The notes beneath the pieces were generated by a model, which was given only the letters and a program-made list of their open reading frames with translations, searched no databases and was not told where the DNA came from. The position numbers were made by a program, and so were the translations under genes. Shown in pieces: positions 1 through 9,263 of a stretch of 64,000 nt of DNA. Source of the DNA: Asticcacaulis sp. ZE23SCel15 (GTDB lineage Bacteria > Pseudomonadota > Alphaproteobacteria > Caulobacterales > Caulobacteraceae); the NCBI RefSeq assembly GCF_030505395.1, contig NZ_CP130044.1, positions 3,357,001-3,421,000 of the forward strand, read 5' to 3'. Each line of letters begins with the position of its first letter. The first letter of the stretch is position 1.

Positions 1-65
1 GGCCTTATCACGGCCGCGCCACAGTATCTGCGTAACCAAAAAAAACAAAGCTGGAAGGAAGCGAA

Positions 66-3000
66 ATGAACACGACTAAATCCAACAGGGGGTTGACGCG
101 GGCGGTACGGGCGGCGGTGCTATGCAGCGCCTCGACCCTCGCCCTCGTGGCCAGCGGCGCCTATGCGCAGGACGCGGCCCCGGCATCACCGGAAGCCGGA
201 GACGTTGAAACCGTCATCGTCACCGGCGTGCGCGGCTCTCTGCAACGCTCTATGAACATCAAGCGCAACGCCATCGGCGTGGTTGATGCGATCTCGGCCG
301 AAGATATCGGCAAGTATCCGGACACCAACCTGGCCGAATCAATTCAGCGCATCTCAGGCGTATCGATCAACCGCATCAACGGCGAAGGCTCAGAAGTGAC
401 CGTGCGCGGTTTCGGTCCGGGCTTTAACCTGACGACCCTGAACGGACGAGTCATGCCTTCGGCTAACATCGCCGTGGTGGGTCAGGACAATGACTTTGGC
501 GGCGGCGGCAGCCGTAACTTCGACTTTTCCAACATTGCCTCCGATGGCGTGAGCGGCTTTGAAGTCTATAAAACCGGCAAGGCGGATGTGGCTTCGGGCG
601 GCATCGGTGCTACGCTGAACATCAAGACCCTGCGCCCGATTAACCGTTCAGGCTCGACCGGCAGCATCACCGTCAAGGGGCTGCACGGCGAAAACATGGT
701 CGATGGCAAGGACTGGACCCCGGAAGTTTCCGGCGCCTATAGTTGGGGCAGCGAAGACAAGACCTTTGGCGTCGCCGTATTCGGTTCCTATTCCGAACGT
801 GACGTAGCCACCCGCACCGCCACCCAGAACTCCTGGAACATCGACTATTTCGCCACCTGCCCTGAACTGAAGCCAGACTGTTCTTTGTTCCTGCCCAGCG
901 GCAGCGGCCGTCTGCGCTATGACACCAATGGCAACCTGTTGTCGACCATCACCAACCGTCCGCCCGACGGCGCGCAGGTCTCCTACGCCAACGACAGCCG
1001 TTACCAGTTGAACGATGCCCATACCGAGCGCACCAACCTTCAGGCGACGGTTCAGTGGCGTCCGGCTGAAAACTGGCTGTTTACGGCAGATGCCCTGTAC
1101 GCCGAAAACAAGGCGACCGAAAACCGCTCCGACGCCGGCAACTGGTTCAACCGTCCGTTCGATCAGGTCGTGTTTGAACAAGGTGCCTCTGGCATCTATA
1201 ACGCCGTCTTCATGCAGGAAAATCTGTCCGGCACGAAGGACATGGGCTTTGAACAGGCTCTGCGCGGCGTTAACGACAAGCTGACCTCCTACGGCCTGAA
1301 CGCCGAATGGAACATCAATGACAGCATGACTCTGACCCTGGACGCCCACAGTTCCAAGGCCGAAGCCCTGCCCGGTAATCCAAACGGCACCACCGCCGTG
1401 CTGATCGCCCTGGGTGCACCGGTTATTGCCTCGCACTCGGTTGATTTCCGCGGTGAGATTCCGATCCAGCGTTATGTGATCAATGACGGCACGCCGATCT
1501 ACGCCCCTAACAGCACGACAACGATTATAGGGTATCGCGGCAACCGTAACGGACAACTGGACCTTGGGGACTTGGGCTCACAGGTCGGCCGTATGGTGAC
1601 CAACAGCCAGTCGCATAAGATCGATGAGTTTAAAGCTAACTTCCGTTACGACTTTGACAGCGAAAGCCGCTTTGATGCCGGTATCGATTTCATAAAGTCA
1701 AAGATGGACACCACCACCGGCTCCACCTATCAGGCGCTGGGTGACTGGGGCATTTCCAATCCCGGCGATGTCCAACAGTACGCACCGGGTCTGGTTCAGA
1801 CCTACGATATCGGGGCCATGTTCCAGGACTTTACGCCGGGTGATTCCAGCGTAGCTTTCCGTGGCAATGCGCTTGATATCTATAATGCTCTGGCTGATGG
1901 TTACAACGTCTCCATCCCAACCGCCGCCATCACCTCGAACCAGATCGAAGAAGATATCAAAGCTATCTACGGTCAGTTCATGATGAAGGGGGACTTCCTG
2001 GGTATGTCCGCCACTGTGGTCGCCGGCCTGCGCTACGAAAAGACCGATGTCACCGCATCGGCCCTGCAAAGCCTGCCTACCGCCATTCGCTGGACGGCTG
2101 ATAACGACACCACCGTTGATTTCAATGGCGGCACAGTCGCTCTGAATTTCAACTCCAGCTACCATAACTGGTTGCCGAACCTGGATGTATCGCTCAACGT
2201 GCGTGATGACATCGTGGCGCGCGGATCGTTCTCTAAGACGATTGCCCGTCCGTCGTTCGGCAATATGTACGCCACCACCACCGTCAATGGTCCGCCACGT
2301 CCGACCCTTAACGGCGTCAACCCGACCGCCACCAGTGGCAACCCCGGCCTTCTGCCGCTGGAATTGAGCAATGTCGATTTCTCGGTCGAATGGTACTATG
2401 GCCCGACTAACTACGCGTCGATCGGCTTCTACAACAAAGACATAGCCAACTTCGTAGGTCAGGGCTCGGTCGAGCAAAGCCTGTTCGGTCTGCGTGACCC
2501 GTCATCGGGTCAGGCTGGATCGCGCTCCGGCACAGCAGCTACCGCACTGGCCGCTATCGGTCAGGGCACAACGGACGTGAACCTGTTCACCATGACCGCC
2601 TTGCTTATAAAGAACAATGGTAATGCTACCGCTGCAACGGCCGAGTATCAGGCCAACTCGACCGGCGGCAATCTGAACCAGTCGTTCGTTGATCAGGTTC
2701 TGGCTGCCTATGACATCACCGCTGATGCCAATGATCCGCTGCATACCTTTGTCACCAGCATCCCGATCAACAACAAAACCGCGAACCTGTACGGCTTTGA
2801 ACTGGCCTTCCAGCACTTCTTCGGTGATACGGGCTTTGGGGTCGCGGGCAGCCTGACCACGGTTGACGGCGATGTCGAATTCGACAACTCACAGGCGGAT
2901 ACCGACACGGTTCAGTTCCCGCTTCTGGGCCTGTCGGATACCTACAACGTCACCCTGATTTATGACAAAGGGCCACTGTCGGGCCGCCTGTCCTACAACT

Positions 3001-3245
3001 GGCGTGATGAGTATATCAGCGGCGCTAACCGCGATGGTTCCGCCCACAACCCGACCTATGTCGAAGCTTTCGGCGTGGTCGATGTGTCGGTCAACTATCA
3101 GGTCACACCGTCGATCCAGCTCACCGTCGAAGGGCTGAACCTGACCAAGGAACACATCCGCCAACACGGACGTGACAAGGTCAACCTGTACTACGCTCAG
3201 GAACTGGACACCCGCTATCAGGTGGGTCTGCGTTACAAGTTCTAA
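66..3245 (+). CDS. TonB-dependent receptor (Caulobacter/Xanthomonas type)
   Basis: Outer-membrane, TonB-driven uptake channel. Residues 1-35 form a signal peptide ending GAYAQ. A plug domain follows (about 50-200) with the family phrases VIVTGVRGSLQ, GKYPDTNLAESIQRISGV and VRGFGP. The rest reads as a beta-barrel and closes with a terminal phenylalanine (LRYKF), as outer-membrane proteins do. The length of 1059 aa is normal for the large TonB-Xanth-Caul subfamily, which mostly imports carbohydrates or plant-derived compounds. The ligand cannot be read from sequence. A GGAAGGAAG stretch just upstream acts as ribosome site. SapC, cupin and halogenase genes follow on the same strand after a terminator, an arrangement seen repeatedly in Caulobacter relatives. 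Confidence 0.95.
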   Translation: MNTTKSNRGLTRAVRAAVLCSASTLALVASGAYAQDAAPASPEAGDVETVIVTGVRGSLQRSMNIKRNAIGVVDAISAEDIGKYPDTNLAESIQRISGVSINRINGEGSEVTVRGFGPGFNLTTLNGRVMPSANIAVVGQDNDFGGGGSRNFDFSNIASDGVSGFEVYKTGKADVASGGIGATLNIKTLRPINRSGSTGSITVKGLHGENMVDGKDWTPEVSGAYSWGSEDKTFGVAVFGSYSERDVATRTATQNSWNIDYFATCPELKPDCSLFLPSGSGRLRYDTNGNLLSTITNRPPDGAQVSYANDSRYQLNDAHTERTNLQATVQWRPAENWLFTADALYAENKATENRSDAGNWFNRPFDQVVFEQGASGIYNAVFMQENLSGTKDMGFEQALRGVNDKLTSYGLNAEWNINDSMTLTLDAHSSKAEALPGNPNGTTAVLIALGAPVIASHSVDFRGEIPIQRYVINDGTPIYAPNSTTTIIGYRGNRNGQLDLGDLGSQVGRMVTNSQSHKIDEFKANFRYDFDSESRFDAGIDFIKSKMDTTTGSTYQALGDWGISNPGDVQQYAPGLVQTYDIGAMFQDFTPGDSSVAFRGNALDIYNALADGYNVSIPTAAITSNQIEEDIKAIYGQFMMKGDFLGMSATVVAGLRYEKTDVTASALQSLPTAIRWTADNDTTVDFNGGTVALNFNSSYHNWLPNLDVSLNVRDDIVARGSFSKTIARPSFGNMYATTTVNGPPRPTLNGVNPTATSGNPGLLPLELSNVDFSVEWYYGPTNYASIGFYNKDIANFVGQGSVEQSLFGLRDPSSGQAGSRSGTAATALAAIGQGTTDVNLFTMTALLIKNNGNATAATAEYQANSTGGNLNQSFVDQVLAAYDITADANDPLHTFVTSIPINNKTANLYGFELAFQHFFGDTGFGVAGSLTTVDGDVEFDNSQADTDTVQFPLLGLSDTYNVTLIYDKGPLSGRLSYNWRDEYISGANRDGSAHNPTYVEAFGVVDVSVNYQVTPSIQLTVEGLNLTKEHIRQHGRDKVNLYYAQELDTRYQVGLRYKF

Positions 3246-3266
3246 TCGCGTCGCTTAAACTGATGG

Positions 3267-3300
3267 AAAAGGCCGCGAACCGTCGCGGCCTTTTCTTTCT
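3267..3300 (+). terminator. Rho-independent terminator after the TonB receptor
   Basis: Stem AAAAGGCCGCGA / TCGCGGCCTTTT with a 4-nt loop, followed by a T-rich run. It lies 22 bp after the receptor stop codon and should partly uncouple the receptor from the downstream sapC-like gene. Confidence 0.85.
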
Positions 3301-3318
3301 CTGCCGAGTATATACAGT

Positions 3319-4056
3319 ATGTCCATGCGCCAGCCCGTCCTTATCGATAATGTTGAACACCACGACCTGAAATATATCTCAGGCCATGCGCCCGCCTTTG
3401 GCGACAGCGTTAATCAGGCGCCCGTCTTCCCCACTGAATTTGCTGATATTCAGCGCGAATATCCGATTTTTTTCCGCCGCGACGACAAAAACAATTTCTA
3501 CGCCGTGGCCCTGCTGGGTCTGGATAAGGACGAGAACCTGTTTCTTGACGGCACCGAATGGAATGCCCGCTACATCCCGGCCATGATCGCCCGCGGCCCG
3601 TTCCTGATCGGCTTCAAATCCGAAGAGATTGACGGTGAAACGCGCCGTGAGCCGATGATCCACGCCGATATTACCCATCCCCGTTTCAGCCGCACCGAGG
3701 GCGAACCTCTGTTCCTGCCCCACGGCGGTAATGCCCCGCGCCTTGAGCGCATCGCCCGGACGCTGCGCACCATTCACACCGGCGCTGAAGTCATGCCGGT
3801 GATGTTTTCCGCCTTTGAAGCCGCCGGTCTGCTGGCGCCGATTGAGGTCGACATCCGGCTGGATGAGACCACCGCCTATAAGATCCCCGATCTGTTCGGC
3901 ATCAGCGCCGAAGCGTTGAGCGGCCTTAAGGGTGAGACGTTGCAATCGCTAAATCAATCCGGCTTTCTCGCCCTGGCGTTTCAGGTGATGTCGTCGCTCG
4001 GCAATATGTCGAAGATCATCGAACTGAAAAACCGTAAACGCGGGGCGGGCCTGTGA
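3319..4056 (+). CDS. SapC family protein
   Basis: A 245-aa soluble protein matching the SapC family (named after a Campylobacter S-layer-associated protein): N-terminal phrase PVLIDNVEHHDLKY, then FPTEFADIQREYPIFF and a conserved ARGPFLIG block. No signal peptide is visible. The biochemical role is unknown. In Caulobacter and Xanthomonas relatives these genes accompany TonB receptors and tryptophan-halogenase homologues, so a role in using the imported substrate is inferred. The start at 3319 lacks a clear Shine-Dalgarno; an in-frame ATG 6 bp downstream is equally possible. The next gene starts one base after its stop, so the two are probably translationally coupled. Confidence 0.85.
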   Translation: MSMRQPVLIDNVEHHDLKYISGHAPAFGDSVNQAPVFPTEFADIQREYPIFFRRDDKNNFYAVALLGLDKDENLFLDGTEWNARYIPAMIARGPFLIGFKSEEIDGETRREPMIHADITHPRFSRTEGEPLFLPHGGNAPRLERIARTLRTIHTGAEVMPVMFSAFEAAGLLAPIEVDIRLDETTAYKIPDLFGISAEALSGLKGETLQSLNQSGFLALAFQVMSSLGNMSKIIELKNRKRGAGL

Positions 4057-4057
4057 C

Positions 4058-5098
4058 ATGGCCGACAGCCGCGCTCCCACCACCCAGCCACTGATCCTGG
4101 ACGGCATAGCCCCTAGCGACATCCCCTATGATGATCTGATGGCCGGGCAACGCCCGGTGATCCTGAAAGGGCTGGCGCGGGACTGGCCGCTTGTTAAGGC
4201 AGGCTTGAACAGCCACAAAGCGGCCATGGATGATCTGCTGCGCTATTATCAGGGCCGGCCAGTCACCGCCTATACCGCAGCCCCCGGTATCGGCGGACGT
4301 TTTTTCTATAATGATGACGTCACCGCCATGAATTTCAAGGGCGAGCGGGTGGCACTCAATGACTTTCTGGCCCGAATTCACGACCACCTCAACGACCCTG
4401 CCGCGCCCGCCTTTTACATCGGCTCAACCGATCTGGGCCTTTATCTGCCGGGCCTGCGCGATGACAATGACCTGATCCTGAACCACAATATGTTTGAAGC
4501 CAACCCGCCGCTCGCCAGCATCTGGATCGGCAACCGCACCACCGCCACCTGTCACTTTGATATGTCGCATAATCTGGCGGTGTGCGTGGCAGGCCGTCGC
4601 CGCTTCACCCTGTTTCCGCCGGATCAGGTCCGCAACCTCTATCCGGGTCCGCTGGAGCCGACCCCCGGCGGTCAGGTCGTCAGCATGGTCGATTTCCGCA
4701 ACCCCGATTATGAGCGCTTCCCCCGCTTTCGTGAGGCACTGGCTCAGGCTCAGGTCGCCGAGATGGAACCGGGCGATGTGCTGTTCTATCCGGCGCTGTG
4801 GTGGCATCATGTCGAAGCGCTTGAGCCCTTCAACATCCTGATCAATTACTGGTGGAACACCTCACCGGCCTTTATGGACACGCCGTGGACGACGCTGCTG
4901 CACGGGATGCTCAGCCTGCGCGACCGGCCAGACCCTGAAAAGGCCGCCTGGCGGGAGTTGTTCGATTACTACATCTTCGGCCCGGCCGAAGTGTCCGCCG
5001 CCCACCTGCCCGAAGCGGCGCGTGGCCCCCTCGCCCCGCTCGATACCCTGACGGCGCGGCGTCTGCGCGCACAGATACTTCAGAAATTAAACAGGTAG
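4058..5098 (+). CDS. Cupin-like (JmjC/cupin_8) Fe(II)/2-oxoglutarate oxygenase family protein
   Basis: A 346-aa protein of the cupin_8/JmjC-like fold. The metal-binding motif is visible as HFD (H166, D168), with the distal histidine in the WWHH stretch (H250/H251). The phrases GRRRFTLFPPDQ and EPGDVLFYP are typical of the family, which includes FIH-like hydroxylases. It therefore probably uses Fe(II) and 2-oxoglutarate; the substrate is unknown. It starts one base after the sapC-like stop and ends 6 bp before the halogenase, so the three genes form one operon. Confidence 0.85.
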   Translation: MADSRAPTTQPLILDGIAPSDIPYDDLMAGQRPVILKGLARDWPLVKAGLNSHKAAMDDLLRYYQGRPVTAYTAAPGIGGRFFYNDDVTAMNFKGERVALNDFLARIHDHLNDPAAPAFYIGSTDLGLYLPGLRDDNDLILNHNMFEANPPLASIWIGNRTTATCHFDMSHNLAVCVAGRRRFTLFPPDQVRNLYPGPLEPTPGGQVVSMVDFRNPDYERFPRFREALAQAQVAEMEPGDVLFYPALWWHHVEALEPFNILINYWWNTSPAFMDTPWTTLLHGMLSLRDRPDPEKAAWRELFDYYIFGPAEVSAAHLPEAARGPLAPLDTLTARRLRAQILQKLNR

Positions 5099-5104
5099 TG
5101 AACC

Positions 5105-6598
5105 ATGAACCGACCGCCCGTTAAGAAAGTCGTCATCGCCGGAGGCGGCACCGCTGGCTGGTGCGCCGCCGCCGCCCTGAGCAAAATGATCGGCCCACTG
5201 ATTGAGGTCACCCTCGTGGAATCGGATGAAATCGGCATTATCGGTGTCGGCGAAGCGACCGTGCCGACCATCCGCACATTTCACCATCTGCTGGGCATAG
5301 ATGAGCGTGAGTTCATGCGGGCAACCAATGCCAGCATCAAGCTCGGTATATCTTTCGATAACTGGGCGCGCAAGGGCGATCACTATTTCCACTCGTTTGG
5401 CGTGCTCGGCAAATCGAGCTGGATGGCGCCGTTTCACCACATCTGGCTGGAGGCGCGCGCCAAAGGGGTCGCTGGCCCGTTAAGCGACTATTGTTTCGAG
5501 CTTCAGGCCGCAGAAAATGGCAAGTTCGAGACCTCCCCCACTTCACGCATCAACTATGCCTATCATTTCGATACAGGTCTTTATGGGCCATTTCTGCGCC
5601 GCCTTAGCGAGGCCGCAGGCGTTACCCGCATCGAGGGCAAGATCGCCCGCGTCGATCAAAACCCGGAAAGCGGCGACATCACCGCCCTTGTACTTGAGTC
5701 GGGTCAAACTATCGAAGGCGATCTGTTTATCGATTGCACTGGCCTGCGCGGCCTGCTGATCGAAGGCGCGCTGAAAAGCGGCTATGAGGACTGGAGCCAT
5801 TGGCTGTCCAACGACAGCGCCATCGCCATGCAGACCGAGCCCACCGGCGCGATCGTGCCCTACACGCAGGCCATAGCCCACGACGCGGGCTGGCACTGGC
5901 GCATCCCGCTGCAAAACCGGGTCGGTCAAGGCCACGTCTATTCCAGCCAGCACATGAACGATGATCAGGCCATGAGCAGCTTTATGGCGACCGTCGGCGC
6001 CAAGCCGCTAACCAAACCGCGCACGATTAAATACCGCACCGGCCGTCGTTTAAAAATCTGGAACAAAAACTGTATCGCTATGGGCCTGTCGAGCGGGTTT
6101 ATCGAACCGCTGGAATCGACCAACATCCACCTGATGCAAATTTCTGCGACCCGACTGGTGCAGCTATTCCCATTCGATGGCATCACCGACGCCCTGATCA
6201 ACCGCTTCAATAAGCTAACCGAGGATGAGGTCGTCAACATCCGCGATTTCGTCATCATGCACTATAAGCTGACCGAGCGTGACGACACCGCCTACTGGCG
6301 GGAGCGGCGCGACATGGCCGTACCCGACACCTTAACTGAGCGCATTGAGATGTTCCGCGACACCGGCCACGCCTGGCAGGTCGCCGATGAGGTCTTCCGG
6401 ATCAATTCCTGGCTGCAGGTCATGACCGGCCAGCGCCTTGAGCCGAAATCATGGCACCGTCTGGGGCAGATGATGACGGTTGAGCAATCCAGAGACGCTC
6501 TGGCCGCCATCAAATCCCAGATCGATAAGGCCGTGGCCGCTATGCCCGCCCACGGGGATTTCCTGAAATCCTACTGCGCCCTGCCCGAACCGGCCTGA
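5105..6598 (+). CDS. Tryptophan halogenase family flavoprotein
   Basis: A 497-aa FAD-dependent halogenase homologue. The nucleotide-binding motif GGGTAG is at residues 13-18, the catalytic lysine corresponding to PrnA K79 is at K79 (ASIKLG), the hallmark WxWxIP is WHWRIP at 263-268, and the conserved glutamate lies in GFIEPLEST near 334. All the residues needed for chlorinating chemistry in PrnA-type enzymes appear present, but enzymes in TonB/SapC clusters have no established substrate and need not act on tryptophan. It is the last gene of the cluster and is followed by a palindromic repeat. Confidence 0.9.
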   Translation: MNRPPVKKVVIAGGGTAGWCAAAALSKMIGPLIEVTLVESDEIGIIGVGEATVPTIRTFHHLLGIDEREFMRATNASIKLGISFDNWARKGDHYFHSFGVLGKSSWMAPFHHIWLEARAKGVAGPLSDYCFELQAAENGKFETSPTSRINYAYHFDTGLYGPFLRRLSEAAGVTRIEGKIARVDQNPESGDITALVLESGQTIEGDLFIDCTGLRGLLIEGALKSGYEDWSHWLSNDSAIAMQTEPTGAIVPYTQAIAHDAGWHWRIPLQNRVGQGHVYSSQHMNDDQAMSSFMATVGAKPLTKPRTIKYRTGRRLKIWNKNCIAMGLSSGFIEPLESTNIHLMQISATRLVQLFPFDGITDALINRFNKLTEDEVVNIRDFVIMHYKLTERDDTAYWRERRDMAVPDTLTERIEMFRDTGHAWQVADEVFRINSWLQVMTGQRLEPKSWHRLGQMMTVEQSRDALAAIKSQIDKAVAAMPAHGDFLKSYCALPEPA

Positions 6599-6610
6599 GT
6601 GCTTCCTCTA

Positions 6611-6682
6611 CCTCCTCCCCATTCCATGGGGAGGTGCCGAGTTTATCGAGGCGGAGGGGTATTCTGGCGGTGAGCCCCCCTC
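6611..6682. repeat. Palindromic intergenic repeat, family 1, copy 1
   Basis: Contains the family core CCTCCCCATTCCATGGGGAGG followed by CGGAGGGGTAT and a degenerate CCCCCCTCC arm. It sits between two convergent genes. The core is identical to part of the copy at 21.9 kb. Confidence 0.8.
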
Positions 6683-6694
6683 CATCTACTCGAT

Positions 6695-7240
6695 TTAGAA
6701 AGCTAAGGCGTCTTCCGGCTGGGTGGTCATCAGGTCACGGATATGATTCTGATGATCAATCAGTTGGTTGAGAGCGTCTTCGGCAAAGTCCTTGAGCGCT
6801 CCGGCCTCGGATGCCGCGACAAAGCCTTCCAACAGGGCAATGGCGTCATTATGGGCATTGTCCTGCGTCTGAAGATAAAGGGCATCAAAGGCACTGAGCG
6901 GTGCCCGTTGCAGCTTATCGGCCAATGAAGTGCGCAGGCCATCCAGATCTACGCCCGGCATCCACAGACCTTCATTAATGGCTATGGTTTCCAGCCGCTG
7001 CGACAAGCGGGCATGATCGTCCATCATTCGGCGCGCAAAGCCGCGTACCGCCTCGCGCTGAGATTTTTCGGCCGCCAGCGCCCCGATGCGTTTCTGGAAA
7101 TTGCCGATGATGCGCAGCTCACCGGCCAAATTTTCCGGCGTAATCGTCTGCGTGAGACCCGCCCCTTTGCGCGTGACATTGCGCGCAATCGCCATCAGGC
7201 CCAACACACCGCCAGCCAGCATTAAATGTTTGAAAGTCAT
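6695..7240 (-). CDS. DUF4142 (ferritin-like) protein
   Basis: A 181-aa protein with an N-terminal hydrophobic anchor (about residues 6-20) and a helical DUF4142 domain: the phrases GNFQKRIGALAAEKSQ, RGFARRMMDDHARLSQRL and QTQDNAHNDAIALLEGF are family-typical. DUF4142 proteins are usually periplasmic and often stress-induced; no enzymatic activity is established. A GGAG sits 8-9 bp upstream of the ATG. An inverted repeat lies immediately upstream. Confidence 0.8.
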   Translation of the reverse strand: MTFKHLMLAGGVLGLMAIARNVTRKGAGLTQTITPENLAGELRIIGNFQKRIGALAAEKSQREAVRGFARRMMDDHARLSQRLETIAINEGLWMPGVDLDGLRTSLADKLQRAPLSAFDALYLQTQDNAHNDAIALLEGFVAASEAGALKDFAEDALNQLIDHQNHIRDLMTTQPEDALAF

Positions 7241-7251
7241 GATTTATTCTC

Positions 7252-7276
7252 CGTTCAGGTGCGCTTAATCTGAACG
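7252..7276 (-). promoter_or_regulatory. Inverted repeat upstream of the DUF4142 gene
   Basis: Perfect 7-bp arms CGTTCAG / CTGAACG separated by 11 bp, directly next to the ribosome site of the DUF4142 gene. It could be an operator or a 5'-UTR hairpin. Confidence 0.35.
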
Positions 7277-7438
7277 TAACTGGCTAAAAATTCGCTGTTG
7301 AAAGGCCCCTCCAAAATCAAGGCACCCCAAGGCACCATCCTTGCAACATCCTTATTTTCAACCCACGCCCACCCATTTCAACCTTATGGGGTAACCGCCA
7401 AAGTCAGTTCACTATCAACCCAACTGTAAGAGGCTGTT

Positions 7439-7699
7439 ATGGAAGAAAATCAAGTCGGCTGGCTGGCCGCCATCATCGTCGGGGCCCTTGCGGGCTGGAT
7501 CGCTGAAAAGATCATGAAATCCGATCAGGGCCTGCTGGTGAACATTATTCTGGGTATTATCGGCGCCATGATCGCCAACGGCCTGTTCTCGATCCTCGGC
7601 ATTTCGTTCGGCGGTATTGTCGGCTTCCTGGTCGCCGGTGTGATCGGGGCCTGTATCCTGATTGCGCTTGGCCGGATGGTCCGTGGCCGAAAAGCCTGA
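7439..7699 (+). CDS. GlsB/YeaQ/YmgE family stress-response membrane protein
   Basis: An 86-aa, glycine-rich small membrane protein with three hydrophobic segments: WLAAIIVGALAGWIAEKIM, NIILGIIGAMIANGLFSILG and IVGFLVAGVIGACILIALG. This is the transglycosylase-associated / GlsB pattern, found in general-stress regulons. It carries the charged LGRMVRG tail typical of the family. A strong terminator follows. Confidence 0.9.
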   Translation: MEENQVGWLAAIIVGALAGWIAEKIMKSDQGLLVNIILGIIGAMIANGLFSILGISFGGIVGFLVAGVIGACILIALGRMVRGRKA

Positions 7700-7720
7700 T
7701 CCGTTTCATAGCCAATAAAA

Positions 7721-7754
7721 AAGCCCGCCGGATTGATCCGGCGGGCTTTTTTTT
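7721..7754. terminator. Bidirectional rho-independent terminator
   Basis: Stem AAGCCCGCCGGA / TCCGGCGGGCTT with T8 on the plus strand and a T6 run on the minus strand. It serves glsB from the left and the convergent gene ending at 7768 from the right. Confidence 0.9.
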
Positions 7755-7767
7755 ACGTCCTTGCAAC

Positions 7768-8100
7768 CTAATCGGTCGCCCGCTCAAACGCCTGCGGATG
7801 ATCGATATCGCCGCGGGTGAAGGCATCGCGCACGGCCCCGCGAGCATTTTCCCACGGTAAGGCACTGTTTCGCGCTTCCCATTCCGCCCGTAAATCGGCC
7901 TCGTCTATATCCTCGAACGGACGGTTGCGGTTGTTGTTATAAAGCTCGTAGCCATAGCGATAGGCGGGCTGAACGTCCGAATAGTCGCGCTCAGCGTGCT
8001 CTGGCCGACCGCGATAGGCCTGACGCCAGTGCGCATCATGGTTGCTCCAGCCGCGTTCAGCTTCTTCGCTCAGCGGCCCGTTGGTGATAAAACCTGCCAT
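7768..8100 (-). CDS. Small hydrophilic protein, function unknown
   Basis: A 110-aa acidic, soluble protein rich in tryptophan, tyrosine and arginine (phrases HWRQAYRGRP, YRYGYELYNN, LRAEWEARN). No catalytic motif or signal peptide is visible. Similar small proteins are found near GlsB, CsbD and DUF2061 genes in Proteobacteria, so a stress link is plausible but inferred. The start at 8100 places AGGAG 8 bp upstream; an alternative ATG at 8106 would leave only 2 bp. Confidence 0.65.
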   Translation of the reverse strand: MAGFITNGPLSEEAERGWSNHDAHWRQAYRGRPEHAERDYSDVQPAYRYGYELYNNNRNRPFEDIDEADLRAEWEARNSALPWENARGAVRDAFTRGDIDHPQAFERATD

Positions 8101-8195
8101 TTCCATATCTCCTGTGTGCGCCCTACCCTGCCCAAAAAGTTTAGGCGCGCGTGGGTAAGTATCCCATCAGGAAGCATCTGGCGGTTTATAATGGC

Positions 8196-9095
8196 TCAGG
8201 AGTTTTTAAGATCGGAATCGAGGATACGCCCCGGCGACATCCGCCCGCTCGGCCATTCACTGAGCGCCTTGAGGTTGCCTATCAGCCGTCCACGCCGATC
8301 CGCCCACGGCTCAGGCGCAATAGAGCGCACCAGATTGGCGGCCAGATGTTTAGCGATGCCCTCAATCGCGGCCGGCCACGACAGGGTTTTCTTGCGCGCC
8401 AGATAGATGCGGTTGGCGACCTGCGAGTAGCCCAGACGCTTACCCGGACTGCGCCCGGCTTTTTTTGTACCCAGATGCACGCCGCGCAGCAGGTATGAAC
8501 GCACAATCGTGCCGTACGGCGCTAACTGACGCGAAAAATCGACATCCTCAAACCAGGCGTACAGCGGCAGAGCTTCATCAAAGCGGATATTGTGTTTGCG
8601 TACGGCATCCATGCGGATCGCCATATTGCAGCCATAGCCATTATAGGTCGGCTCAAGGGTGGAATCGTCATTGGGCCCCAGCCCTTTAACGATATCGACG
8701 CCCTCGGCAAACTCCAGCCCCGGCCCCAAAGCGCCATCCGCGACCACATGGCCGGTCGCCACCACAATGGACGGGTCGCCCGTCATCAGGGCCTCAAGCT
8801 CGATCAGGAAATCTTCGGAAGGCAGAAAATCATCGTCAAAAAACACAATCACATCGGCATCTGACGCTTCGATAATGACATTACGTTGGGCGGGCAAGCC
8901 GGTCGGGCCGGAGACGATCTCAATCGGCGCGCCATAGCCAGTCAGTGCCGCCGCATCGACATCTTCGGGTTTGGCCGGACAGATAATCAGCTTGTTGGCC
9001 GGGCGCTTCATACGGCCCATGAAATTGATGACGTCGCTCAAAATGTCGCGGCGTCCGGCGGTGGCAATACCGATATCGATTTTCAGGTGGCTCAT
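8196..9095 (-). CDS. Glycosyltransferase family 2
   Basis: A 299-aa GT-A fold transferase. The N-terminus (IDIGIATAGRRDIL) starts the nucleotide-sugar fold, and the metal-binding DxD motif appears as FFDDDFLPS near residue 90. A conserved WFEDVDFSRQL acceptor-side motif follows near 195. There is no membrane segment. It probably adds a sugar to a surface glycan, but no polysaccharide genes are adjacent, so donor and acceptor are unknown. Confidence 0.85.
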   Translation of the reverse strand: MSHLKIDIGIATAGRRDILSDVINFMGRMKRPANKLIICPAKPEDVDAAALTGYGAPIEIVSGPTGLPAQRNVIIEASDADVIVFFDDDFLPSEDFLIELEALMTGDPSIVVATGHVVADGALGPGLEFAEGVDIVKGLGPNDDSTLEPTYNGYGCNMAIRMDAVRKHNIRFDEALPLYAWFEDVDFSRQLAPYGTIVRSYLLRGVHLGTKKAGRSPGKRLGYSQVANRIYLARKKTLSWPAAIEGIAKHLAANLVRSIAPEPWADRRGRLIGNLKALSEWPSGRMSPGRILDSDLKNS

Positions 9096-9175
9096 AATGG
9101 CTTTCGGCGGTTACAGGCAATTCGTCGCGCAATGATCAGCAAGTTTTATGCCGCGCGGGCCTTATCTGCAAACAC

Positions 9176-9206
9176 AAAAAAGGCCCCCGCTTAGGAGGGC
9201 CTTTTT
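9176..9206 (-). terminator. Rho-independent terminator
   Basis: GC stem GGCCCTCC / GGGGGCC ending in T6 on the minus strand, 58 bp past the stop of the periplasmic protein gene at 9264. Confidence 0.75.
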
Positions 9207-9263
9207 CGTTGACGCAAGCGCGGTCGACCCTATTCAGGCCAAACTGCGGTCAGGGGTGGGGGC

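Noticed and set aside
648-1556. A 302-codon minus-strand frame within the TonB receptor gene
   Set aside because: No domain or ribosome site; the plus-strand receptor is unambiguous.
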